In this document: one piece after another, positions 27,044-35,357 of the stretch
Position numbering within the stretch: position 1 is the stretch's first letter
How the letters are laid out: every line of letters begins with the position of its first letter
Origin: Psychrobacter piscatorii
GTDB taxonomy: Bacteria > Pseudomonadota > Gammaproteobacteria > Pseudomonadales > Moraxellaceae
Reading direction: 5' to 3'
DNA: 54,698 bases
Assembly: GCF_904846415.1 (NCBI RefSeq)
Contig: NZ_CAJHAR010000024.1
Coordinates: 1 to 54,698, forward strand
Position numbers and translations under genes: made by a program
The notes under the pieces: model-generated
What the model was told of the DNA's origin: nothing
What the model saw: the letters and a program-made list of their open reading frames with translations, nothing else
Database searches by the model: none

Positions 27044-27082
27044 AAAAAGCGCCCATGCTATCTGTAGCATGGGCGCTTTTTT
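27044..27082. terminator. Bidirectional terminator between NCS2 permease and DMT transporter
   Basis: AAAAAGCGCCCATGCTA and TAGCATGGGCGCTTTTTT form a 17-bp perfect stem over the loop TCTG, between convergent genes. Confidence 0.95.
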
Positions 27083-27128
27083 GTATGGCAGTGTTGAGCA
27101 ACAGTAGTAGCGAACAACAGTATCGGAA

Positions 27129-28061
27129 CTATTTATAATCGCGCTTATAAAATCTTGAAAAAAATCGATAGCGGCGTAGGGCGCGTGGTTTTGGTTTTAG
27201 TGACCCTAAATAAATAGCAAACATGGTTAACAAGGCGCCGCCCCATTGTAAGCTGTTGATAGGTTTGTCCAGCCAGCTATAATCAATGACAAGGGCTGCA
27301 ATAGGCTCAGTTAGTAGTAATAAACCAGTCAGTGCCAGAGACAACTTGGGAATAGAGTAGGCAATCAGGCCCCATGCCAAACACTGCATCACTGTGCCGT
27401 AGATAAGCACCCAACCAATCTCCGACCATGTGTTGGGTAGGATATTACCTGTGTCAAATACAAACATCGGTATAATCATGGCTAAGACGCCACCGATACT
27501 GATTAGCTGCATTAGCATAAATATCGGTGTTGGTTCGGTATCATGCGTTTTGCGGATAAATGTCATTGATGCCGCTAACATTGCTCCTGATACAATACCA
27601 GTGACAAATCCCCAAGTCGCAGCGGTGTTGTGTGCAAATTCAGGGCTACCTATCATTGCCACGCCTATCATGGCTAAAAACAAACTAATAAGCTGCACGA
27701 TAGACTGACGCTCATTAAAATACATAAAACCAATAGCGGCCAAGAAAAATATTTGCAAACTATTAAGCAGCGTCGAAATACCAGGCCCAACCGCATAAAT
27801 ACTCTCATGCCACAGCGCCAAATCTAATCCTAGAAATGCCCCCGATAGTAGCGCATAAAAAATAGCGCGTCTTGATTTGGGCATACGTTGGCCCATTATC
27901 TTAGCCAATACCGCAAATACAATACCAGAAACAGCCAATCGCCAAAACGACATGGCCCAACCACCAATATCGACATGAGCAACAATTAAGCTGCCCAATC
28001 CAAAAATGATACAACCAATGACTAAGCCAATAGGTGCAGATCGCGTTGAAGCAATAGCCAT
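27129..28061 (-). CDS. EamA/DMT-family transporter
   Basis: Ten hydrophobic segments in two EamA repeats, 310 residues, inner membrane. The first repeat has GGWAMSFWRLAVSGIVFAVLA and, after it, ALWHESIYAVGPGISTLL; the second begins near TWGFVTGIVSGAMLAASMTF and ends with LTEPIAALVIDYSWL, the usual EamA end. A basic C-terminal tail (KPKPRALRRYR) follows the positive-inside rule. Such proteins export amino acids, nucleosides or other small metabolites. The substrate cannot be predicted. It is monocistronic by appearance, convergent with the NCS2 gene. Confidence 0.85.
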   Translation of the reverse strand: MAIASTRSAPIGLVIGCIIFGLGSLIVAHVDIGGWAMSFWRLAVSGIVFAVLAKIMGQRMPKSRRAIFYALLSGAFLGLDLALWHESIYAVGPGISTLLNSLQIFFLAAIGFMYFNERQSIVQLISLFLAMIGVAMIGSPEFAHNTAATWGFVTGIVSGAMLAASMTFIRKTHDTEPTPIFMLMQLISIGGVLAMIIPMFVFDTGNILPNTWSEIGWVLIYGTVMQCLAWGLIAYSIPKLSLALTGLLLLTEPIAALVIDYSWLDKPINSLQWGGALLTMFAIYLGSLKPKPRALRRYRFFSRFYKRDYK

Positions 28062-28462
28062 AATTTGTCCTTATAATAGTATTTGAATAACAGCATTTTG
28101 AATAACAATATTCTTATTATCATTGCATCATGTCAGAACTTATGTTGACATAAAGCCATATTGTCGTGGTTTTAAGTGCAAAATGAAATGGTAAAACCAA
28201 AATTTATTCTGGTTATTAGATAGGTCGTTACTATAGATAATCTATTAAACTACATAGTACGAAAAAGTCTCGCGGGCAGTAGAACCATATTGTGGCCTTA
28301 CTCCCACAATAATGCTTGTACAACAGCGCTTATATAATCGAGTCACATCCTTACAGGAATGACATTGGCGCTGATAGCACAATTTGTTAGTCTAGTACTT
28401 CTAGAATCGACAATCATTATTTGCTATATCAAACAATCTATATTATTTGCTTGGGTTTGCTT
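28062..28462. other. Divergent intergenic region between DMT transporter and WG-repeat gene
   Basis: About 400 bases with no credible gene. The 11-mer TTTGAATAACA is directly repeated close together near 28082 and 28098, and a small hairpin (ATTGTGG/CCACAAT) sits near 28290-28313. Either could be part of a regulatory region, but neither matches an operator I know. Confidence 0.4.
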
Positions 28463-29488
28463 ATGCTTCGACATTTTATGTCAAAAATACAACCAAATGT
28501 GACCTCTTGTTTGCCTCGAAAAATATCGCAATTTAGCTTTGCGATAGGTATCGTCTCTAGTGCATTTCTTTTAATGCCTAGCGCACAAGCGGCCAGTTGC
28601 AAGCTCCCCAAAAGCTACTATAAAAACGTCTCTTGTACGTCTACTAGCGGCTATTTTTTAGCAATCAAAGATTTTGGTGCCCCAGTCGCTCTGATTGACA
28701 GCAAAGGTAAAAGGGTCGTTGATTTATCACGCTATCAGAAAGTCAATGCCGATAAGATATCGGGCGGGCTATTACCCGTATTGCGCAACAGTCGAGTCGG
28801 TTATCTCAATATGCAGGGCCGCGAGGTCGTGCCAGCAATGTACGATATGCTCACAGGAAATCAAGGGTGGGCGCGTCCAGTATCTGAAGGACGTATCGTC
28901 GTAAAAAAAGATGGTAATTACGGTGTTATCAATACCTCCAACAGCACGGTTGTCTCGTTTTCAGCATCGATTGACGAGATCGATGATTATCGTAATGGGA
29001 GAGCGCGCGTCCGTAAAAACAGTGCGATAAGTTGGTTGGATAAAAATGGTAATGCAACGCGTGATCCAAATGCTCAGGATGATAGTCAGTCGGCTAAAAA
29101 ATCCTCAGCTTCTCCCAACAATACATCATCACAATCAAGACAACCTGCACCCACACGTTTTACGACGTTACAATCACGTCAGCAAGATGGAAAATGGGGC
29201 TTCGTTGACGACAACGACGTTACGATGATTACCTATTCGTTTGATGAAGTCCGTCCATTCTCTGAAGAATTCGCGGGCGTTCGTATCGGAGAAGAGTGGG
29301 GCTTTGTCAATCTGGGCGGTGAGCTAGTGATTCCTTTTCGCTTCACTAATGATGGGGTATTGGCTGATGATAATTATAAGGGTCAACCCTCATTTGTATT
29401 TACAGGCGGTAAGGCATGGATCGGCAATTTAAAAAATGGCAATAAAATGTGTATCGATAAAGAAGGTACAGGTGTCAGCTGCGATTAG
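28463..29488 (+). CDS. Secreted WG-repeat protein
   Basis: The N-terminus carries a Sec signal: a basic start, FAIGIVSSAFLLMPSAQA and then AS, so signal peptidase I should cut after AQA. The mature part consists of WG repeats, short beta modules with W/Y-G-F/Y-x-N/D-x-x-G: VGYLNMQGREVVPAMYD, YGVINTSNSTVV, KWGFVDDND and EWGFVNLGGELVIPFRF. A serine-, glutamine- and proline-rich linker separates the first three from the last two. It would be periplasmic or surface-exposed, and its role is unknown. The frame is open to TTG 28421, but the ATG at 28463 or 28478 is more plausible; neither has a strong ribosome binding site. A terminator follows directly. Confidence 0.8.
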   Translation: MLRHFMSKIQPNVTSCLPRKISQFSFAIGIVSSAFLLMPSAQAASCKLPKSYYKNVSCTSTSGYFLAIKDFGAPVALIDSKGKRVVDLSRYQKVNADKISGGLLPVLRNSRVGYLNMQGREVVPAMYDMLTGNQGWARPVSEGRIVVKKDGNYGVINTSNSTVVSFSASIDEIDDYRNGRARVRKNSAISWLDKNGNATRDPNAQDDSQSAKKSSASPNNTSSQSRQPAPTRFTTLQSRQQDGKWGFVDDNDVTMITYSFDEVRPFSEEFAGVRIGEEWGFVNLGGELVIPFRFTNDGVLADDNYKGQPSFVFTGGKAWIGNLKNGNKMCIDKEGTGVSCD

Positions 29489-29515
29489 CGTTATATCTAT
29501 AATTGGTATACAACG

Positions 29516-29565
29516 AAAAAGAGTGTAAATCCTATCCGTTATCGATAGGATTTGCACTCTTTTTT
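29516..29565. terminator. Terminator after the WG-repeat gene
   Basis: A stem of about 20 bp (AAAAAGAGTG, one mismatch, AAATCCTATC against GATAGGATTT and CACTCTTTTT) has A and T runs at its two feet. It separates convergent genes and can act both ways. Confidence 0.92.
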
Positions 29566-29592
29566 ATGGCTAGTGTTACTATAGGCAAATAG

Positions 29593-30642
29593 CTATTTTT
29601 CTAACAAATGATTACTAATCAAATCGACCATATAAGGCTGATAATATTCTGGAATATCATGCGCCATACCTTCGATTAAATGAAACTTGGCATTAGGAAT
29701 GGTTTTTGCCACCACTCGACCTTGTGACGCCGGTAGTAATCCGTCAGCGCTACCATGTAATACAATCGTTGGTGCTTTGACTTGTTTACTAAAGCGGCTG
29801 ATAGAGCCTGACGCCAAGATGGCATTGAGCTGCTGCACCGTACCGAGTGGGTGAAAATTGCGTTGATAGCGAATTTTGGCAATTTCACGCACCATGCGCA
29901 CATTGACGTGACCTGGTGTACCAACAGTTTTCATAAACCAGACACTATGGCGTACGATATCACGCTCAGAATGGCTCTCTGGACGATTGATAAGGGTGTA
30001 TAGCTGCTTAGGTCTTGGCGGTTTTAAAAATGCTCGATTGGTCGTGGTAAACATAAGCGCCATACGCTGCACCAAGCTTGGATAACGTGCCGCCACAATT
30101 TGTGCAATCATCCCGCCCATAGAGGCACCAAGCAGATGCGTTTTGCCAAGCTTTAGCGCCTTGATCAAACGCGCGGTGTCTTCTGCCATGTCAGTCAAGT
30201 TATAAGCAACCTGAGTGCTTTTGTTCGATAACCCCGTTTGTAGGCGTACCATCATTTTGAGCTGGCTGATACGAGGTAGGCCCTCGATCTGTACTTTAGA
30301 AGACAGGCCAATATCACGATTGTCAAAACGGATCACAAAAAAACCAGCATCAATAAAGCGCTTAATAAAATTGTCTGGCCAAAATATCATTTGCGAACCC
30401 AGCCCCATGATCATCAGTAGGGGCGGATTATTAGGGTTACCACCCGCTTCGACGCACAGCTCTATACCATCACCAATATCAATCATTGCTTGATGAAGGT
30501 GTTGGCTAAGATCGGAGTCGCGCCACTGATGATTCCCAAACCGCTGCCATTCAGGAGTAGGGTAAAAGTCTAGAGTATTGTCTAAACTGGTATCTGACGT
30601 TTCCGGCAATTTGGCACTATTAATGTCATTTGATGTTGTCAT
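29593..30642 (-). CDS. Alpha/beta hydrolase (esterase/lipase-like)
   Basis: The 349-residue protein has the canonical alpha/beta hydrolase order. LLMIMGLGSQMIFWPDNF is the oxyanion-hole strand, RFDNRDIGLS follows, LLGASMGGMIAQIVA is the G-x-S-x-G nucleophile elbow, SADGLLPASQG holds the acid and EGMAHDIPEYY the catalytic His. The N-terminal 60 residues are polar with no signal peptide, so it is cytoplasmic. It lies 27 bases downstream of a rubredoxin gene on the same strand, an order that resembles the rubredoxin-esterase clusters of Acinetobacter linked to alkane oxidation. Substrate is unknown; ester hydrolysis is inferred from the fold. Confidence 0.82.
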   Translation of the reverse strand: MTTSNDINSAKLPETSDTSLDNTLDFYPTPEWQRFGNHQWRDSDLSQHLHQAMIDIGDGIELCVEAGGNPNNPPLLMIMGLGSQMIFWPDNFIKRFIDAGFFVIRFDNRDIGLSSKVQIEGLPRISQLKMMVRLQTGLSNKSTQVAYNLTDMAEDTARLIKALKLGKTHLLGASMGGMIAQIVAARYPSLVQRMALMFTTTNRAFLKPPRPKQLYTLINRPESHSERDIVRHSVWFMKTVGTPGHVNVRMVREIAKIRYQRNFHPLGTVQQLNAILASGSISRFSKQVKAPTIVLHGSADGLLPASQGRVVAKTIPNAKFHLIEGMAHDIPEYYQPYMVDLISNHLLEK

Positions 30643-30669
30643 GAAGTGTCCTAATTAGAGGGTCATCTA

Positions 30670-30834
30670 CTACAGCTCAAGCATCTCAAAATCAAGCTTG
30701 CCGACACCGCACTCAGGGCAGGTCCAGTCATCAGGGATGTCTTCCCATTTGGTACCAGGGGCAATACCTTCTTCAGGGCAACCAAGCGCTTCATCATAGA
30801 TCCAGCCGCAGACAATACATTCATAACGTTTCAT
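30670..30834 (-). CDS. rubA: Rubredoxin
   Basis: A 54-residue reading frame from ATG 30834 to TAG 30670. It begins [16 protein letters not shown] and ends near [16 protein letters not shown]. The two C-x-x-C pairs (Cys6/Cys9 and Cys39/Cys42) bind the single iron, and the aromatic and PGT-W core around residues 26-37 is typical. Cys19 is an additional cysteine often seen in these proteins. AGGAC lies about five bases upstream of the ATG. In Acinetobacter such a protein passes electrons from rubredoxin reductase to alkane monooxygenase, but neither partner is in the window, so the acceptor is unknown. It probably shares a transcript with the following hydrolase. Confidence 0.95.
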   Translation of the reverse strand: MKRYECIVCGWIYDEALGCPEEGIAPGTKWEDIPDDWTCPECGVGKLDFEMLEL

Positions 30835-31052
30835 AAATAGTCCTATCGATCATTACCAGTGTCACAGTGCGTCATAAACGCTTATATTTCGTATTACAGT
30901 CATTATATTAGACGGTAAAAGCGCACGTAGTTTAGCATATAACCGTTATTTTCATAGTTAAGTTTACACTTGTATATTGAGATGACTTATCTTTTATCAA
31001 GGTATGAGTTCGTACTATTTTGCTGCGACCGAATACAATATTGGGTGTCAAT

Positions 31053-31082
31053 CTGCAATAAGAAAGTCAATTATGCTATAAT
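31053..31082 (+). promoter_or_regulatory. Extended -10 promoter, probably for apt
   Basis: TGCTATAAT at 31074-31082 is a perfect extended -10 element. A weak -35-like TGCAAT lies 17 bases upstream. It points towards apt, with a MITE between promoter and gene. Confidence 0.55.
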
Positions 31083-31132
31083 AATCGCCGCTAAATTCAC
31101 AGTGTTATCCATTATGTAGCACTGATACATTA

Positions 31133-31363
31133 GGGCGTGTTGAACATTCAACCATGGCACTGACAGAGACTGTTTTTTAGGCGATTCGCAGGTAAAAATA
31201 GTGAGTATAGTTATTCTATACGTTTATTTTTAGCAATGAAGCGGCAACGGCCCCATACTGTGTTGCAAGTCTCGCCAAGGTATTAACATTATCGTCGACT
31301 TGCGCCTTGTCTGGAACAGTTTTAGCCATCAGCAGTGCCTATTTGTGAATGTTCAACACGCCC
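31133..31363. mobile_element. 231-bp MITE with 18-bp perfect ends
   Basis: GGGCGTGTTGAACATTCA at 31133-31150 is repeated exactly in inverted orientation at 31346-31363. TA flanks both sides (31131-31132 and 31364-31365), as expected for a 2-bp target duplication. There is no transposase frame. The first eight bases of the ends equal those of the IS5-type element at 43905, so an element of that kind may mobilise it. It sits in the apt leader, between the probable promoter and the gene. Confidence 0.85.
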
Positions 31364-31436
31364 TAGTATTCAATTATTATCCAAGTCATATATATTTGTT
31401 ATCTAAACCATATAAACACACACGCTAAGGGTTTTC

Positions 31437-32003
31437 ATGAGTATTAACGCCGCCACATCTGCCACTACCGAAAATGAGACGACTACGATGCTCAATACAG
31501 ACCATCCGTTTTGGCAGATTATTCGCACAGTACCAGACTTTCCAAAAGTCGGCATTGATTTTTATGACATTACCCCGTTACTGCGCAGTCATATTGATGC
31601 TGTCATCGATGCGCTACTTGCTGCATTGCCAGAGGGACTGATGGATGAGGTGGATTGCTTAGGGGCTGTTGAAGCACGTGGATTTGTATTTGCCAGTATG
31701 CTGGCAGGAAGATTGGGTAAGGGGATGATCTTGCTCCGTAAGCCAGGCAAGCTGCCACCACCTGTCGCTAACAAAGCATATGCGCTTGAGTATGGGAAAG
31801 ACACGCTTGAGATGCAAAACAACTTGCCGCCTGAGCGCGTACTACTGGTCGATGATATCTTGGCGACTGGAGGCACATTGACGACCGCTTATGAGTTATG
31901 CCAGTCAGCCGATCATACTGTGGTCGGTGCATTAGTTCTATTAGATTTGGTTGATCTACATGGCGAGTTCCCAGTACCTGTCTATACGGTACTAAAGGCG
32001 TAA
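31437..32003 (+). CDS. apt: Adenine phosphoribosyltransferase
   Basis: Purine salvage enzyme that forms AMP from adenine and PRPP in the cytoplasm. GIDFYDITPLL opens the core, CLGAVEARGFVFAS carries the phosphate loop, LLRKPGKLPPPV the flexible hood loop, and RVLLVDDILATGGT the PRPP-binding signature. The 188 residues include a polar N-terminal extension of about 17 residues before an alternative internal ATG (MLNTDHPFW); TAAGGG upstream of 31437 supports the first. A terminator follows at once. The unusual point is the MITE in its leader. Confidence 0.95.
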   Translation: MSINAATSATTENETTTMLNTDHPFWQIIRTVPDFPKVGIDFYDITPLLRSHIDAVIDALLAALPEGLMDEVDCLGAVEARGFVFASMLAGRLGKGMILLRKPGKLPPPVANKAYALEYGKDTLEMQNNLPPERVLLVDDILATGGTLTTAYELCQSADHTVVGALVLLDLVDLHGEFPVPVYTVLKA

Positions 32004-32034
32004 GTCTGATCGTTCAAGAAAATCTATAGAGTAT

Positions 32035-32070
32035 AAAAAAGCGCCCTGAAAATAATCAGGGCGCTTTTTT
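32035..32070. terminator. Bidirectional terminator after apt
   Basis: AAAAAAGCGCCCTGA and TCAGGGCGCTTTTTT form a 15-bp perfect stem over six bases, between convergent genes. Confidence 0.95.
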
Positions 32071-32089
32071 TGTGGTGAGTCTAATGATA

Positions 32090-32542
32090 TTACGATTTGT
32101 TTTTCTCATAGCTTTTACAGGCGTATTCGATTAGCGTGCGACCAACGGTCTTTGGTGTGGTGATCTTAAAGTCTTTGGTGGTCAGTATAGGCTTTTCTGA
32201 TTGCCACGACTTAATGACTTTATTATCAGCATTATAATCGACGTAAGCCCTTTTATAGTAACTGAAATCTTTACAAGAAATCAGTAGTTGCTGATCGCTA
32301 TGATGGATGGGTTTTTCTTTCACTGTGCTCTTATCTTTTTGCGTAGGATAGGTTCTTAGCAAAGAGACAGTGATGTTTTCGACGACTTTTTCGTCTATGA
32401 TGTTGATGTCAGAGTGTTCGATAGAGTCTACATCTAAGCTGAACGTCGATCCAGAGTCGCTCTTGGTCACCTCTACCCAATTGACCGCATGGGCACTGGT
32501 CACTAAAACACTGCCTGCCAATAACATTGATAGCCGTTTCAT
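32090..32542 (-). CDS. Exported protein, possibly surface-adhesin E-like
   Basis: A 150-residue protein with a Sec signal peptide (MKRLSMLLAGSVLVTSAHA, cleavage after AHA). The mature part starts NWVEVTKSDSGSTFSLDVDSI, a W-x-x-V strand followed by a D-x-x-S/T-I turn, and has two conserved-looking Cys (LLISCKDFSYY and YACKSYE) that could form a disulfide. This pattern resembles the small surface-adhesin E-like domain common in Acinetobacter and Psychrobacter exported proteins. I am not certain of the assignment, and binding to host proteins should not be assumed. The gene follows transaldolase on the same strand after about 100 bases. Confidence 0.65.
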   Translation of the reverse strand: MKRLSMLLAGSVLVTSAHAVNWVEVTKSDSGSTFSLDVDSIEHSDINIIDEKVVENITVSLLRTYPTQKDKSTVKEKPIHHSDQQLLISCKDFSYYKRAYVDYNADNKVIKSWQSEKPILTTKDFKITTPKTVGRTLIEYACKSYEKNKS

Positions 32543-32644
32543 ACTTAAGCCTTGCTTCTTGTTATCTGAAGTCGCTCATGATAGCCAACTTACTGTGGGC
32601 AGGCAAATATCTTTTGTGCCAGACGAGTGCTTATCGTGTCTCGT

Positions 32645-33589
32645 TTATTGCCCGCGAATGGCCGCTAACGTCTTTGCCAGCTCATCACGTGCCCCAATAA
32701 AACCATCAATACCTTTTGGTAATAGGTCTTGTGTGACCTTATCTTGCTGGTAAGCCGCGCTGAACTCTTCATGTGTCAAGCTCACTTGGCTCATCGCTTG
32801 CATATCCATGGACATGCTCGGCGATAACTGACGAGGCACATCAATATCCATGGCTGCCAGCTCATCGATTAGGTTGGGTGCAATGGTCAACAAATCGCAA
32901 CCTGCAAGTGCCAATATCTGCTCAGTTGAGCGGAAACTCGCCCCCATGACTTGTGTATGATAGCCATGCTGCTTGTAGTATTGGTAAATAAGTTTGACAG
33001 ATTGTACACCCATGTCTTCAGAAGCCGGCACGTTTTGACGGCTTTGCTGGCGTTTTTGCCAATCTAAAATACGCCCTACAAAAGGAGAGATGAGCGTCAC
33101 GCCCGCATCTGCGCAGGCGATTGCTTGATGCTGGCCAAATAATAGGGTCAAATTACAGTGAATGCCTTGGGTTTCAAGATAACGCGCCGCTTCAATTCCC
33201 TGCCAAGTTGCTGCCATTTTGATCAATACTCGCTCTGAGTCGATGCCAGCTTTTTGATAAGCATCCATAAAAGCTAAGGCTTTATCGATCGTCGCTTTAG
33301 TATCATAAGACAAACGCGCATCAACTTCGGTAGAAACGCGCCCTTCAATAAGTGCCAAAATATCACAACCAACTTGAACGGTTAGGGCATCAATCACCGC
33401 ATCTACATCGCCATTATGGCGGCTCATTGTTTCTGATAGCATACCTTGGTTATCAGGATGGATCAGTGCTTTGGTGATAAGGCTTGGATTGGTGGTCGCA
33501 TCGATGGGTTTTAGCCGGGCAATAGCAGCAAGGTCGCCAGTATCAGCGACAATGGTCGTCATGGTACGTAATTGTTGTAATGCGCTCAT
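32645..33589 (-). CDS. tal: Transaldolase
   Basis: Pentose-phosphate pathway enzyme that transfers dihydroxyacetone units between sugar phosphates in the cytoplasm. IDATTNPSLITKA near the N-terminus is the family start motif, and RVLIKMAATWQGIEAA places the Schiff-base Lys at 124. NLTLLFGQHQAIACADAGV and ISPFVGRILDW are further signatures. The 314 residues match TalB (317). Start ATG 33589 has AAAGGAT upstream. A gap of about 500 bases follows before the divergent pheA. Confidence 0.96.
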   Translation of the reverse strand: MSALQQLRTMTTIVADTGDLAAIARLKPIDATTNPSLITKALIHPDNQGMLSETMSRHNGDVDAVIDALTVQVGCDILALIEGRVSTEVDARLSYDTKATIDKALAFMDAYQKAGIDSERVLIKMAATWQGIEAARYLETQGIHCNLTLLFGQHQAIACADAGVTLISPFVGRILDWQKRQQSRQNVPASEDMGVQSVKLIYQYYKQHGYHTQVMGASFRSTEQILALAGCDLLTIAPNLIDELAAMDIDVPRQLSPSMSMDMQAMSQVSLTHEEFSAAYQQDKVTQDLLPKGIDGFIGARDELAKTLAAIRGQ

Positions 33590-34089
33590 CAGATATCCTT
33601 TTTCTTATTAATGATGTGGTGCTCCTCTTATATATCGCAGGGTAGGGAGCTGAATGGAAACTGTAACACAGTTTTCTACGTGTGTTTGCTCATAGTTGTG
33701 CTATGCGCCACTGTCATATCACTTAACTGTGATAATATTAATAATAATTTGCTGGCTTATCACTATTTACGAATGGGCACTGACTCGAGTTTTTGCTATA
33801 GTAGAGCCGGTCATCCGCTGGTCTGCTGTACTTGGCGACCAATATAGCAGTAATACCAGAGAACGCCAATGACGCGCGATGTTTCTGATAGACTGTTTTT
33901 GGATGATGGTTAAAATAGTTTTGGTCATTGACCGCTATTTACCAATGACTTCATAATGACACTCTCAATCACATATCGATATGTAGAGATAGTCGAAGCA
34001 TTTAAAAAACACAGTAAAATTTAGCAGATATTCATATCTAAATATTAGTAATACCTAACAGTGATAAAATCTAAAAAGGATGGGCGGTA
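33590..34089. other. Divergent intergenic region between transaldolase and pheA
   Basis: 500 bases without a credible gene. A short palindrome AGATATTCATATCT lies around 34026-34039, close to the pheA start, and could be an operator, but it does not match the TyrR box or another site I know. I see no Phe-rich leader peptide with an attenuator before pheA. Confidence 0.4.
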
Positions 34090-35262
34090 ATGAGCGAGCA
34101 GTCACCAGAACAAACCATGGACAATCTAAATCAAACCGCCGCAGGCGCTAGCGATACCGCAACTGAAAAAGAGTTTTTAGACAATATTCGCCAAAACATT
34201 GATGCGGTCGACTGCGAAATCCAAACACTCATCAATAACCGTGCCAAGCTGGCGCAACAAGTAGCAGCGGTAAAGAAAAACCACACGGCCGCTGATGATA
34301 ATACCAACCCTATCTTTTATCGTCCTGAGCGTGAAGCACAGGTGTTAAAAGCGGTCATGGAGCGTAATACGGGTCCGATCGCTGACGAAAAGATGGCGCG
34401 TTTGTTCCGTGAAATCATGTCGGTATGCCTAGACTTAGAAGCGCCGCAGCGTATTGCTTTCTTAGGGCCAGTTGGCACCTTTACCCATGCCGCTGCACTG
34501 AAGCATTTTGGCAAAGCTGCTGATACCGTACCAATGACGACCATTACCGATGTATTCCGTGAAGTTGAAGCGGGCACGGCGATGTATGGCGTTGTCCCTG
34601 TCGAAAACTCTTCAGAAGGGGTGGTCAATCATACTTTGGACGGATTCTTATCTTCTACGCTAAAAATTATTGGTGAAGTTGAGCTGCCGATTCATCAAAA
34701 TTTCTTGGTCGCTGAGCATACTAAGCTTGATGGTTTGAGCCGTATTTATTCGCACCAGCAGTCATTGGCGCAGTGTCGTCATTGGCTAGATGTGAATTTT
34801 CCTAATGTGGAGCGCGTTGCGGTATCAAGCAATGGTGAAGCGGCGCGTCGCCTCAAAAACGAATGGCATTCAGCAGCAATCGCTGGCGACGTTGCGGTTG
34901 CAGAGTACGGCTTGCATAAGCTTTACTCAAACATTGAAGACAACCCAAGCAATACCACTCGTTTCCTTATCATCGGTCATGAAGCAATCGCGCCTTCTGG
35001 TCAAGACAAAACCTCCATCGTTGTCTCAGCCCATGACAGAGCTGGTGCATTGATCGAAATCTTGAAACCTTTGTCATATCATGGCGTATCGATGACCAGT
35101 ATTGAGACACGTCCTGAGCGTCCTAATAAGTGGGCATATGTGTTCTTTATTGATATGAACGGTCATATCAATGATCCAAATGTCAGCGCCGCTATCAACG
35201 ATATTCGCCCATTGGTAAAAGATCTGCGCATCTTAGGCTCTTATCCAAAAGCAGTATTGTAG
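34090..35262 (+). CDS. pheA: Bifunctional chorismate mutase/prephenate dehydratase
   Basis: P-protein of phenylalanine biosynthesis: chorismate to prephenate to phenylpyruvate. Residues 28-115 form an AroQ-type chorismate mutase helix bundle (LDNIRQNIDAVDCEIQTLI), 117-295 the dehydratase (IAFLGPVGTFTHAA, VPVENSSEGVVNHTLD, NTTRFLIIG), and 303-390 an ACT regulatory domain (TSIVVSAHDRAGALIEIL, then SIETRPERPNKW). The family's E-S-R-P Phe-binding motif reads E-T-R-P here, which usually still binds Phe. The first 25 residues form a polar tail. AAAGGATGGGCGGTA precedes the ATG. A hisC-type aminotransferase and tyrA-aroA follow, as in other pseudomonads. Confidence 0.95.
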   Translation: MSEQSPEQTMDNLNQTAAGASDTATEKEFLDNIRQNIDAVDCEIQTLINNRAKLAQQVAAVKKNHTAADDNTNPIFYRPEREAQVLKAVMERNTGPIADEKMARLFREIMSVCLDLEAPQRIAFLGPVGTFTHAAALKHFGKAADTVPMTTITDVFREVEAGTAMYGVVPVENSSEGVVNHTLDGFLSSTLKIIGEVELPIHQNFLVAEHTKLDGLSRIYSHQQSLAQCRHWLDVNFPNVERVAVSSNGEAARRLKNEWHSAAIAGDVAVAEYGLHKLYSNIEDNPSNTTRFLIIGHEAIAPSGQDKTSIVVSAHDRAGALIEILKPLSYHGVSMTSIETRPERPNKWAYVFFIDMNGHINDPNVSAAINDIRPLVKDLRILGSYPKAVL

Positions 35263-35357
35263 AAACATATTGGCCCATCTATTAGTTTATTTATATATCA
35301 AGATTGACACCTAATAGATGGGCGCTCGCATTTAGTGATAACCTCTAAGGATAAGCC

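Larger units (their letters stand above)
30835..31436. other. Intergenic region with apt promoter and a MITE
   Basis: Between divergent rubredoxin and apt lie a likely promoter (31077-31082) and a 231-base MITE (31133-31363), listed separately. The remaining bases hold nothing recognisable. Confidence 0.6.

Noticed and set aside
33840..34089. Phe attenuator leader before pheA
   Set aside because: No short frame with a run of Phe codons followed by a terminator-type stem was seen.
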